Assembly (NCBI GenBank): GCA_012931725.1 | Contig: CM022952.1 | Location: 58,645,089-58,709,088, forward strand | Direction of reading: 5' to 3' | DNA length: 64,000 nt | Source of the DNA: Litsea cubeba | Lineage: Eukaryota; Streptophyta; Magnoliopsida; Laurales; Lauraceae | Shown: positions 9,946 through 20,434 of the stretch, piece by piece | How positions within the stretch are numbered: the stretch's first letter is position 1 | Layout of the letters: each line of letters starts with the position of its first letter | Program-made: the position numbers and the translations under genes | Notes under the pieces: model-generated | What the model saw: only the letters and a program-made list of their open reading frames with translations | Database searches by the model: none | Told to the model about the DNA's origin: nothing

Positions 9946-10999
9946 TTCCTTCGCACATGTTTTGAAGAGCCGACAAAGTAGACAATCTAGCCAAGCAAGG
10001 TATTATACGGAATCAACAATGAACCCTTCCCCCTAGAATCGTGACCTTTTAAGCCAGTTGTTCCTGTTTAGAGGCAACATTGTCAACAATGTTGGTGCAA
10101 CCATTGCTATTGGTATCCTTGACGATATTTGGCTGTTGGTTGGACATCTGGTGTCATCGTACTTCTATATTCAGACTCAATTGTTTTGTCCAATCTTACA
10201 ATATGTACCCCGCATCTAGGTCGAGGCCCACTTGATCAAATCAGATGGTTCAAATGTGATTGTTCATATTTTAATCCCAAGTTAGATCGACAATATGCCT
10301 TCACCTGCACATTCCTGAGAATCTAGATCTTCACATCAGGCCAGGTTGAATTTAATTTTGAAATGCATTCAGTTTTCAGTCCTTGCATCCAAGTCAACAT
10401 GAAATTTGAAATCAGTATATTTGACGATCCACTAAAAAGGCTTGAATATGCAATTAAATACGGAACATTATTCACAGAGAATGCAGTTTACTTTGACCAA
10501 TTCCTTAATTTGAGACAATGAAAATTGATTGTGGATGAATATATTGATGAATTCTCACGGCTGCAATGTGTACGTAAACTGAAGTGCGAGAACTATGACT
10601 TCAATCACTTGCTTCTTCATAGGTTTATGACCAGACATACTGGAAAATATGAGAGATTGCACAGACATTTTTGAAGGATATAAGGAAGCAGTCCGTGTTG
10701 AATACAGGCTTAAAAAGTCTTTCATGCGAAAGTCTAAATCTCAAAAAGGAAAGTCTCTGGATCCGATGAAAGCACATGTTGTAGAACCTATGATAGAGGA
10801 CATCAAAGTTAACATAGAAATGCAAGATCAAGAACCAGAAGACAAAGGGATTGGTAGTGTTGATCAGCCAGTGCAGGTGGAACAAGGAGAAACAAATAGT
10901 GAAGAAATCAGCAAGCCTGATCATCTGATGGATCTCATAGCAAGTCCACCTCCAGCAAATCCAATGAGACCATCAGATGAAAAGGCTACTGATCAGGAG

Positions 11000-12126
11000 C
11001 TATGAAGCACGGACACGGATACGATACAATACGGATACGCCATTTCTCAAAAAAGTAGGATACGATACGTCGGGGATACGTTGAATTTTTTTTCTTTTAA
11101 AATATTTTTTATATGATTATGTAATAAAAAACTAACATTATTTCAATCAAAATAGCCATAAAATATGCACTTTCATTGATTTAATCATCATTAAACATTA
11201 CATTCGATGCTTCCAAGTTCAAAATCCATGTTTCACCAACTACTACAGAAACATAAGCATATAACCCAAACAAACAGACAGTGCATCCACTTAAACTTCA
11301 ATTGCCTGACCACCAGTACTAGAAACCATTACAGTAAACAGTATCCTGCTCCTACTAGAAGAAAAATGCAGTAAAGACAGCAGTAGTAGAAGCCATTACA
11401 GTAAAGAGCATAACAAATGCAAATGACTACAAGAAACAATGACTTAAGCTCTTTCAACTGGCAAATCACTATAAATTTGGCAGTCCACACAGGTTTTGAT
11501 CACTATAGATGTACCATAGCTATCAGCAATTAGCAACCAGCTACCTGCTATTTTCCAAAACAGTGACTATCCTACTCCTAGATGGCATTTCGAACCATCC
11601 AGCAACTTTCTGTTTGGGCCATACACATCTAGACAACAACTATTTACCTTCCAAACAGCATACATATAATTCATCAATGATAAAATAATCAGTTAAAAAA
11701 ATGCAGACCAAGGAAACAGTTTGAGAAGACCCTAAAAATGCTGTCTTATTCATCCAAACAAACCCTAAAAAGCGAGTTCTGAGATAAAAAGAGAAATCTC
11801 AACAGAGGAAAGTTCCAACTTGCAGCAATAGAGAAAAAAGGAAAAAAAGAAAAAAGGAAAGAAAGAAGAGAAAAGAACCTGGGCGAAGTGGCAGCAGGCA
11901 CAGTCGCAGTCGTCCCTTGCAGCAGCGGCACAGTTGCAGTCGTCCCTTGCAGCAGCGGCGCAATTGTAGCAGTAGAGGCAGCGGCGACGGTGGAGGTTAC
12001 AGCGGCGACTGTGGAGTAGCCCTAACCCTTTCACGTCAGGTTAGGGTTTGATGATGACAACAATAACAGGTGTGCAGGTGATGGCGATGGCGATGGCGAT
12101 GGCGAGGTACTTCTCTTCTTCCCTTC

Positions 12127-12195
<69 letters not shown>

Positions 12196-12441
12196 TCCCT
12201 TCTCTTCTCCCACATTTTCTTCTCTGTTTTTTTTTTCCTTCCCCTCTTTTTTTTTCTCACTTAACGAGTCCCACGCGTCCCGGACGAGCCCCGCACGTGT
12301 CTGATATTTTAAAAAAATAAAAATAATTCAGATACGAAAAATGCTTATCCCAGACGTATCCAGCCCGTATCCGAGCGTATCCGTGTCCGATACGCCCGGG
12401 ATACGGATACGCCCCCCATTTTCATGTGTCCGTGCTTCACA
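11000..12441. mobile_element. Mutator-like element with 9-bp TSD (copy A)
   Basis: The 9-bp direct repeat GATCAGGAG flanks the element (10991-10999 and 12442-12450). The ends are inverted repeats (CTATGAAGCACGGACACGG and TGTGAAGCACGGACAC reversed) continuing into GGATACG-type motifs for about 90 bases. The motif ATTTCTCAAAAAAGTAGGA (about 11042-11060) is shared with the element at 18846-19904. The interior has no transposase, a (CT)n microsatellite, a (GGCGAT)n run near 12079 and a roughly 30-bp duplication (GCAGTCGTCCCTTGCAGCAG). A TSD of 9 bp fits Mutator-like elements. Confidence 0.85.
12130..12193. repeat. (CT)n microsatellite
   Basis: An uninterrupted run of about 32 CT units lies inside the Mutator-like element. 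It causes the spurious Arg-Glu and Ser-Leu repeat frames on the two strands. Confidence 0.95.
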
Positions 12442-13554
12442 GATCAGGAGATTACAAAAGATCAAATCATCGAGGCTCGCCGCATTGATTTCATCTTTGG
12501 GGATAGACCATTAATATTTGCAAATTGCGAGCAAATGATACAAATTCAAAACTGGAAGCTTCCATTCATTCAAGCGCACATCCGATCCAAGTTAGGCCAT
12601 CAAAAGAAGCATTGCCTAAAGCCTACTTTGAATTGGAGAAAAGGGTTGAGTCTAGCTTCCACACCATGCAAAGTGGTTAAAGATCCAACTGCAAATCGAA
12701 AGTCTGTACGGTTGATTTTTTTTATCCTGGAGGACTATAAAGACAGGGAGAGTTGACGAAGGACAGACGCGTGGTCCCCATGGGTCTACCCGTCTTTAGG
12801 CCCAGCCCACTTATCTTTAGTATACTTAAGAGTTGTTTTTATTTCATTGCTTTAGTTTTAAGTAGATTGGGTGATTTAATCCTGGTCATCGATATGTTTG
12901 GATGGTCTAGATCAACTTTAGGGTTATGTTTTGTCCTACTTAAGCATTGTAAAGCCTCCTAGGCTATTCAGACTAGTATTAATGAAAAATAAAATTTGGA
13001 GTGCTTTCTGCTCTCTTTCCTTAATTGTGAAAGGTATGGCGTGAGGCCTATTCAATTCAGCCATGAGGTCTGACCAGCCTATCCCCTATCTTCGATCTCC
13101 AACCTTTCCCGCCCCGCATCTCGATCCACCGTCCATGCCATACCTCCTCTATTGTATGGTGGTTTTAATTGTATGTGGATCAAAAGTGTTGCCACAATCT
13201 GTCGGGGGGAAATTGATGAGTGGAATTGATCAAGTAATGTGGGATCCACATAGGTCAAACAAGTGGTCAGTAGTGATCAAGTTTTTAGAACTCTTAACTT
13301 ATAGGGTGTGATTCCATCACCCAAGTCAGATCAACTCAGCTATGTACCTCCTATATTGTATGGTGGTTTTAGATGCAATATGTAACTCCTAAATTGTATG
13401 TGGCTTTCCTGCACATATTGCATTTGAATGTAATCTGGTAGAGCTGGATTAAAAGTCTTTAGGTGTCAGGGTTTTCAACTGAGATAGCATATTTGCTATA
13501 AAATTTGAATCTTCTGCGGAGCATTTAGTGGGCCCTTCACATCTACGGAGGACA

Positions 13555-13650
13555 TGGCCCTAAACAGATTTGATTGGCGTCGTCAAATCCATATAGCCGA
13601 CCCCACCTAGTGGGAAAAGGCTTGGCTTGGTTTGGTTTGGTTTATTTCAA
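13555..13650 (+). mobile_element. SINE-like 3' tail
   Basis: The segment GTCAAATCCATATAGCCGAC, then CCCACCTAGTGGGAAAAGGC and a (TTGGT)n-like tail resemble the 3' end of plant AU-type SINEs (AGCCGACCCCACTTAGTGGGA... followed by short T/G repeats). The pol III A and B boxes were not recognised upstream and no TSD was found, so this is a truncated or very old copy, or a shared tail of another element. Confidence 0.35.
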
Positions 13651-14446
13651 TTAACTATGTTGTGGTCTACATGAAGGGAGTGAAATGACATGATCTTCAA
13701 GTCCAAGGTGACGAGATTGTGGTTCTGATCAAAGTGCAGGTTGCGAAGACAGCAACAAAAAGGAATTTAAAGATCCTAACGTAATTGGTTTTCTGGGATG
13801 CTTGCATCAGGTGCGACATTTTGAAGAACAGGATAAGAATCCAGTGGTCTGCCCCTCCTAATGGTGTTTCCAAATTTAATGCAATAGAAGCAGCTACAGA
13901 AAAGCAAGGTCCACCCGGCGGGCACAAAGGCATTCTTCAAGATGACAAAGAGGGTCCTCTTTGTTCTTTTATCTGATTGGGAATTAAGACTGTATGTTCC
14001 TCCAACAAGCTTATCTCAAGAGTAATCTTCTAATTCAATTAGATGGGTATCGAATAGGGAGTCTTCCCCTTGGAATTATCATATCCAGGGACGACGTGGG
14101 TGTGGTCACCCAGGTAGGTTTTGAAACCTCCATAAAAGGGTCATGATCCGCATGGGCCACAGTCCAATTGAAACCCAATCCTGCCCCACCCCATAACCTG
14201 TGTAGCCCCACCATAGAAAACTCATCCATTCTATTCCATTCGAAACCCCAGCTCCAACTTCACGAAACGTCTCCAAAACCCTACCTCGTCTTCCTCCCCG
14301 ACTTGAGATTCCGATCCACAGTCAGCTTTCTCTCTGCAATGGCAGCAGCGTCGACTACCAGCCATCGCTTTCTCTATTTCTCTCTGTAGCTGGAAACCCC
14401 CAAATCGCACTCGAGCATCGCATCACGGGTTAGCATATTGACGCAA
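13651..14446. other. Intron sequence with a repeat shared with 21530-21720, no gene
   Basis: Bases about 13950-14090 resemble 21500-21710 (AAGCTTATCTCAAGA(G/A)T, CTAAT(T/G)CAATTAGATG(G/A)GT, TCGAATAGG). The stretch 14165-14420 is C-rich and looks like the leader of some gene or LTR, including ATGGCAGCAGCGTCGACTAC at 14339, but the frame closes within 20 codons. I cannot assign it. Confidence 0.45.
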
Positions 14447-15739
14447 TGAGATCCAAGAAGAAGAGGACCCACTAATGGGCCCCACCAAGAATGATTTACT
14501 TTCTTTAAATAGTTTAGTAATTTTAGTGATTTGATTTACTTAAGAGATCTTAGTGAGAGATTTTAAGGAGTGATTTTAGGAATCACTAAATAATAGTAGT
14601 TTCTTTATTTAGACCATCCCTCTATTATAAATAGGGAGGGATGCTTGCTTGCAATGGTTATGCTATATTTTAATAAGATTTCAAGAAGTTGCTCTCGTGA
14701 GTGAGTTTTGGGTATTTTCCCCTAAGAACCGGAATAAGGGATCCGGGACGTGAAGCAAAGCGAGTGAGCCCTCGTCCGGAGGGTGTATAAAGGCATTCTA
14801 TCTAAGAATGCCTATAAGTAGGAACTCCTTTTCAAGGAGTTCTCATATCGGTGAATAGAAGGCTATAAATGGCACTTCTTTCACCTCTGTAATGGTGGTA
14901 CCTTACAGGTACCTTATGTCAATCCAGCCCATCTGCGCAAGGCTCTTGTTTTATTAAGATAGCTTTATTTTAGGAACTTGTATTGTATTGAGATACTAAT
15001 TATAGGAACTTGCATTGTAGTAGGATACTAATTGGAGGGTAATCAACCCTTATATAATAAGAGGGACTCAACCATAAGAGACATTCAGAGCTACTGATTC
15101 ATGCCCTAGTGTTTTAGTTTCCTCAAGTTACAAGGATCTATAGATCCTCCCTGACATCTTCCACGTCTGGAAGCCCTTGGTGTGTCTCCGATCGTCTCAG
15201 ATCATCTCAGATCAGGTGTGGCCCACCTGAGATCGTCTTCAATACCTATGCGGAACCAGCCCAAGTTGGTCGACTAGAATTCTTAGTTATTTTGGTGATT
15301 TTTCAGGAATTTTTTCCTAATCCCAGGTAAGTCTTCTACTGCATTCAGTGAATAATCAAGTTTATTAATCTGATTTCATCTCAGCCGTCCAAAAAGTTGG
15401 ATCTGTTTTTGGATGAATCTTCTTCCATAAGTTGCGTAAATCTTCTGTGCTTTTATCCATATCATCTGATTTGCCAACTGATCTTATGGTGGGGCCCACG
15501 TCCAAAACCCAACCCAATTTTTTTGGGTCGTCAGTCCTGTGTAGGGCTCATCTATGTGCCACAACTGTTTTATTCTGGGACACTGTTCTGGGAATAGCTT
15601 CTGCTGCTTCTTGCTGCGTAGTCTTTGGCCCTTCTTTTAGTAAGTCTTATTACTACTTACTGCTATTTTCAATACATGCACTACTGCTGGTTGTTATCAC
15701 TTGACAGGGCCCACATACTGCATCTCTGATCACTTACTA

Positions 15740-18700
15740 GTATGCTATTAGGGAAAAGTCTGAAATTGCCCTAGTCAGTTTTGATGGAAAAAAAATTACA
15801 CATCATGAGCCTTTCAGTATCAAATTTACTTAGAAGGAAAGTAACCATGTGGATATATTGATGGGTCTGAAAGAAAACCGGAAGATGATGACAAAAAAAT
15901 TTCAGCCTGGAAAACTAAGGATGCTAAAATCAAAACTTGGTTACTGTGCTCTCTTGAACCGCATTTTATCCTCAACCTAAAAACTTGCAAAACTGCCCGT
16001 GAGATGTAGGACTACCTTCAAAGGATTTATCAGCAAGGCAATGCTGCTCGCCAATTTCAATTAAAACTTGACATCTCTCAGTTTACCTAAGGCACCCTGT
16101 CTATCCAAGAATATTACAACGGGTTTCAAAGACTATGATCTAAATATGATGAGATCAAGTTCGTCACTGTGTCTGAAGCACTTCTACCCGAACTCCTTCC
16201 TCTATAGCAAAATAGCCATCGGGACCAGTTTCTCATGAAACTTCATCCGGAGTACGAGACTGTTAGATCAAACTTGATGAGTCGGGCTTCTCTTCCTAGC
16301 TTAGATGACAGTCTTCAGGAACTTCTGAGGGAAGAACAACGTCTGGTTACCAAAACTTCCATGGAACAACTGAGATCTGTCGAGGCTCCACTTGCCTATA
16401 CTACTTCAGTGCTATAACTGTAAGAAATATGGTCATTTTGCAAACCAATGCAAAGCAAAGATCTATTGGTATTGTAAAGCCATTGGTCATGTTATTGAAG
16501 AATGTCGGAAGAAAGGTCGCAATTCTACTTCCCGCAACTATACACAATCAGCTCATGGTACTTGCACAGTACAGTCCGCTCCTAGTGCTTACACAGCGAC
16601 CTCTCACCAATATGCAACCTCTGAGTTCAATGGCTCCCTCCAGTAAGATTCTTCTTCACAGTCCGGTTCCTCATCACAATCTGCCCCCAGCTCATCTCAC
16701 TCCTGATATGGTAAATCAAATGATACTCAATGCCTTGGCCTCTATGAACATCTCATGTACGGATTCGTCTCTGTCTCATACATAGTACTTAGATTCTGGA
16801 GCAAGTAACCATATGAACTCTTCACCCATCAACTTGCAAAATGTTGTTCCCTACACCAGTACCCTTATTGTTCAAACTGCAAATGGAGACCGCCCCTTAC
16901 CATTAGCCAATGTTTTAGTGTCTCCTCATCTTGCTACAAATCCGATTTCTATAGGTCAACTTATTGAGAATAATTACAATGTTTCCTTTTCTTCTTCTAG
17001 TTGTGTTGTGCAAGACCCAGAGTCGGGGGAAGTGATCGCGAGGGGGGCTAAGCATGGCAAACTGTGTACCCTTCCAGTTTCTACATTTACTCGGAACAAA
17101 TTTTTACAAAAGTTGTGTTGTTTTTTTCTTTAGAATAGTTCTCGGTTGTGGCATAATAGACTTGGTCATCTGAATGCATCTACGAAGTCTACTTTATTCA
17201 AATCTGGATTATTAAATAAAACTTTTGATTATGCTTCCTTTGAATGTGATGCTTGTAAATTAGGAAAAAGTAAAACTTTACCTTTTCCTCACTCCACAAC
17301 ACGGAGCACTGAATGTTTTGACTTACTTCACAGCAATGTTTGGGGCATTGCCCCTCACCTTTCCCATGGTCATTTCAAGTACTTTGTTACATTCATTGAT
17401 GACTTCAGCCAGTTTACTTGGGTTTATTTATTGCATTCTAAGTCTAATGTTCTAAAAGCTTTTCAATTTTTTCTTAGCTATGTTGAAACCCAATTTTCAA
17501 AATGCATTAAAACTTTGCGCTCAGATTCAGGGGGGGAGTGTGTTTCCAATGATTTTCAATCTTTTCTAAAAACTAAAGAAATCATTTCTCAACGTACCTG
17601 TCTATATACTCCTCAACAAAATGGAGTCGCGGAACGGTAAAACCGGCATCTCCTTGATGTTACTCGAACCCTACTGATTGAATCATCTGTCCCTCCGCGT
17701 TTTTGGACAGAAGCTCTCACCACTGCAGTCCATTTAATAAACCGTCTTCTTCCATCCCCTACCATTGATCAATTAACACCGTATTTTAAAATGTTTAGTC
17801 ATCATCCCGTGTTTGATCATCTACATACTTTTGGATGTGTATGCTTCGTTCATTTACCTCCCACAAAACGAACAACATTAACCGCTCAATCTCACAGGTG
17901 TGCTTTTTTGGGTTATGCTACCAATCAAAAAGGTTGTGTGCTACGACCCCATTAATCGTCGCATCCGGGTTTCTCGTAATGTTATTTTCTTTGAAACCAA
18001 TATTTTTTTCAAACTCATTTGGATTCTCCTCATCCCTATTCTCCTGCTCTCTTACCGGGTTTTTCAAATAAAACAACTGTTACTAGGTTTAATCATGACT
18101 TTGTTTATCGTCGTCGGGAAAAACCTACCACTGCAGATGCCTGTCCTCCTAATCCTCCGCCGGCAACTGGTTCCACAACTCCTCATATCTTGCGTCACTC
18201 CTCTAGAACTTCTAGACCACCTGAGAGGTATGGATTTACCCACACTTCCTTGATGACAGCCCTTTCCTCCGTTTCTATATCAAGTTCTTATTTGCAGGCA
18301 GTACAACATGATACTTGGAACCAGGCTATGAGGGCGGAATTAGATGCTTTAGATCAGAATCACACATGGGACATTATGGATTGTCCTTCCACAGTTAAAC
18401 CAATCGGCTGCAAATGGATCTTCTCCATCAAACAAAAATCTAATGGCCCCTTGGATAGACACAAAGCTCGACTTGTGGCACTCGGCAACAGGCAAGAATA
18501 TGGCATTGACTATAAGGAGATGTTTTGCACCTGTGGCAAAAATGACATCTGTTCGGTTACTTCTCGCCATTGCTGCCTCAAAATCTTGGCCGATATACCA
18601 AATGGATGTCAAAAATGTCATTCTTCATGGGTATTTGAAAGAAGAGGTCTATATGCGGATACCGCGAGGCGTCACCTCTCCATCTAAAAATTATGTCTGT

Positions 18701-18844
18701 CGCCTCCGGAAATCTCTTTATGGTCTAAAGCAAGCTCCTTGGGCATGGTTTGAAACTTTTAGGGGGCGTTTATGCACGAGTGGCTTTATTCAGAGCCCTT
18801 ACGATCCATCTCTGTTCATGCACACAACATTTACCGGTATTACT
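15740..18844 (+). pseudogene. Copia gag-pol, heavily decayed and 3'-truncated
   Basis: The order is copia-like. A UBN2-type gag lies at about 15840-16390 (KLHPEYETVRSNLMSRASLP, SLDDSLQELLREEQRL). A zinc knuckle CYNCKKYGHFANQC follows at 16410, with a second knuckle whose first Cys is replaced by Tyr. Protease remnants lie near 16790. The GAG-pre-integrase and integrase core lie at 17146-17640 (MWHNRLGHLNASTKSTLF, FVTFIDDFSQFTWVYLL, YTPQQNGVAER). RT lies at 18300-18844 in two frames (WNQAMRAELDALDQNHTWD, QMDVKNVILHGYLKEEVYM, LRKSLYGLKQAPWAWFETF). Frameshifts and stops are frequent. The RT ends at FTGIT just before its YVDD catalytic motif, where a Mutator-like element begins. It cannot make a functional polyprotein. 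Confidence 0.85.
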
Positions 18845-18845
18845 C

Positions 18846-19904
18846 TAGGAAGCACGGACACTTCTCCGGGGCCAGAGTGTCGGTGTCCGACACGTGTCGG
18901 ACACACCCAAAAGAGTGTCCTGATTGTTTTTTTTATTTTTAATATTTTGAACACGCTGGGACACGCTGGGAACACGCTGGCCTCTTTTAATTGGAAAAAA
19001 AATAATAAAATTAGAGTAAAAAATGAAAAGAAAATGGGGCCGTTTGTAAAAGATCATAACTTATTTGTTTGCTAAATTGATTACAAAGTTAAAATAATAA
19101 AATTAGAGTAAAAAATGAAAAGAAAAGGGGGCTGTTTGTAAAAGGTCATAACTTATTTGATTGCTAAATTGATTACAAAGTTAAAATAATAAAATTAGAG
19201 TAAAAAATGAAACGAAAAGGGGGCTGTTTGTAAAAGGTCATAACTTATTTGTTTGCTAAATTGATTACAAAGTTAAAATAATAAAATTAGAGTAAAAAAT
19301 GAAAAGAAAAGGGGGTTGTTTGTAAAAGGTCATAACTTATTTGATTGCTAAATTGATTACAAAGTTAAAATAATAAAATTAGAGTAAAAAATGAAACGAA
19401 AAGGGGGCTGTTTGTAAAAGGTCATAACTTATTTGTTTGCTAAATTGATTAAAAAGTTAAAATAATAAAATTAGAGTAAAAAATTAAAAGAAAATGGGGC
19501 TGTTTGTAAAAGGTCATAACTTATTTGTTTGCTAAATTGATTACAAAGTTAAAATAATAAAATTAGAGTAAAAAATTAAAAGAAAAGAGGGTTGTTTGTA
19601 AAAGGTCATAACTTATTTGATTGCTAAATTGATTACAAAGTTAAAATGATAGTATCTTTTAGTATATGATTAGATATATTATTATTATTATTATTATTAA
19701 TTATTAACGTGTCCGTGTCCTACTTTTTTGAGAAATGCCGTGTTGACGTGTCCGTGTCATGTCGTGTCCGTGTCCGTGTCCCAGCGTGTCCCCAGCGTGT
19801 CCGAAATATTAAAAATAAAAAAATAATCAGGACACTCTTTTGGGCGTGTCCGACACATGTCGGACACCGACACTCTGGCCCCGGAGAAGTGTCTGTGCTT
19901 CCTA
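18846..19904. mobile_element. Mutator-like element with long TIRs and satellite core (copy B)
   Basis: The terminal inverted repeats are over 100 bases long, starting TAGGAAGCACGGACACTTCT on the left and TAGGAAGCACAGACACTTCT (reversed) on the right, rich in GTGTCCGACAC-type words. The element shares the ATTTCTCAAAAAAGTAGGA motif (reverse strand, about 19718-19736) and the GAAGCACGGACAC terminus with copy A at 11000-12441. The interior is a 92-bp tandem array. The flanks do not show a TSD. The left flank is copia RT, but the right flank is LTR sequence, so host DNA was lost at this site. Confidence 0.8.
18999..19646. repeat. 92-bp satellite-like array, seven units
   Basis: Units start at 18999, 19091, 19183, 19275, 19367, 19459 and 19551, exactly 92 bases apart (AAAATAATAAAATTAGAGTA ... 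TTGATTACAAAGTT). Units differ at a few positions. A GATTGCT/GTTTGCT switch and a GAAAAG/GAAACG switch alternate between units 2-3 and 4-5, giving a partial 184-bp higher-order period. Confidence 0.95.
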
Positions 19905-20434
19905 ACTAATTGGAGGGTAATCAACCCTTATATAATAAGAGGGACTCAACCATAAGAGAGACGTTTTTCCTCTAAACTTCTTATTCTCTCTTCACACGTG
20001 CATATCTGTCACCTTAAAGTAAAGGAAATATATACTTATTTTGGCCTTGCAGGAAGAGTTCCTTGGTAACCTTTCGGTAGGTAAAAGGGAGGGCTTCCCG
20101 TTAGGAGAAGCACGATTGCTTATCATGTCTCTCTTTAAATGTACACCGGAGTGATTTGGGGTTTCTAGTTCTATTAAGGCTATGCACTTAGCACTTAGGG
20201 GAAAATACCCAAAACTCACTCAAGAAGCAAGCATCCCTCCCTATTTATAATAGAGGAATGGTCTAAATAAAGAAACTACTATTATTTAGTGATTCCTAAA
20301 ATCACTCCTTAAAATCTCTCACTAAAATCTCTAAGTAAATCAAATCACTAAAATATCAAATTACTAAACTATTTAAAGAAAGTAAATCATTCTTGGTGGG
20401 GCCCATTAGTGGGTCCTCTTTTTCTTGGATCTCA

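Larger units (their letters stand above)
8779..10430. other. Intron sequence with old repeat fragments, no gene
   Basis: The left end (8781-8805) is the second copy of the 25-bp duplication that flanks the Tat element. Inside are the repeat fragments at 9187-9375 and 9767-9945. The frames in between are short and unlike known proteins. Confidence 0.55.
10440..12757 (+). pseudogene. Decayed gypsy-type gag, interrupted by a Mutator-like element
   Basis: Around 10470-10999 the plus strand encodes gag-like words (YFDQFLNLRQ, VDEYIDEFSRLQ, DCTDIFEGYKEAVRVEYRLK) spread over two frames, followed by an acidic tail. The order resembles the C-terminal half of Ty3/gypsy retrotransposon gag domains. The frame is cut at 11000 by a DNA element and resumes at 12451 (ITKDQIIEARRIDFIFG ...). 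A frameshift lies near 10640 and stops occur upstream. No zinc knuckle, protease or RT follows. From about 12770 to 13060 the sequence resembles the leader/LTR type of gypsy elements but cannot be delimited. Confidence 0.45.
14447..20434 (+). mobile_element. Decayed copia region bounded by an inverted LTR-like pair
   Basis: The left boundary sequence (14447-14727) begins TGAGATCCAAGAAGAAGAGG and has a TATA box (CTATTATAAATAG, 14629-14641). Its reverse complement forms the right boundary (20197-20434), with its own TATA box. Between them lie copia gag, integrase and RT remnants on the plus strand. A second, directly repeated LTR-like piece also occurs (15018-15080 and 19905-19958, ACTAATTGGAGGGTAATCAA). 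The structure is therefore composite. No TSD was found at the outer edges. The RT end, RNase H and much of the 3' part are missing. Confidence 0.6.

Noticed and set aside
10129..10326. 65-codon frame as a small secreted protein
   Set aside because: There is no signal-peptide pattern or promoter, and it lies in repeat-rich intron DNA before a gag remnant.
12031..12320. Frames with long Arg-Glu or Ser-Leu repeats
   Set aside because: They are direct translations of the (CT)n microsatellite inside a Mutator-like element.
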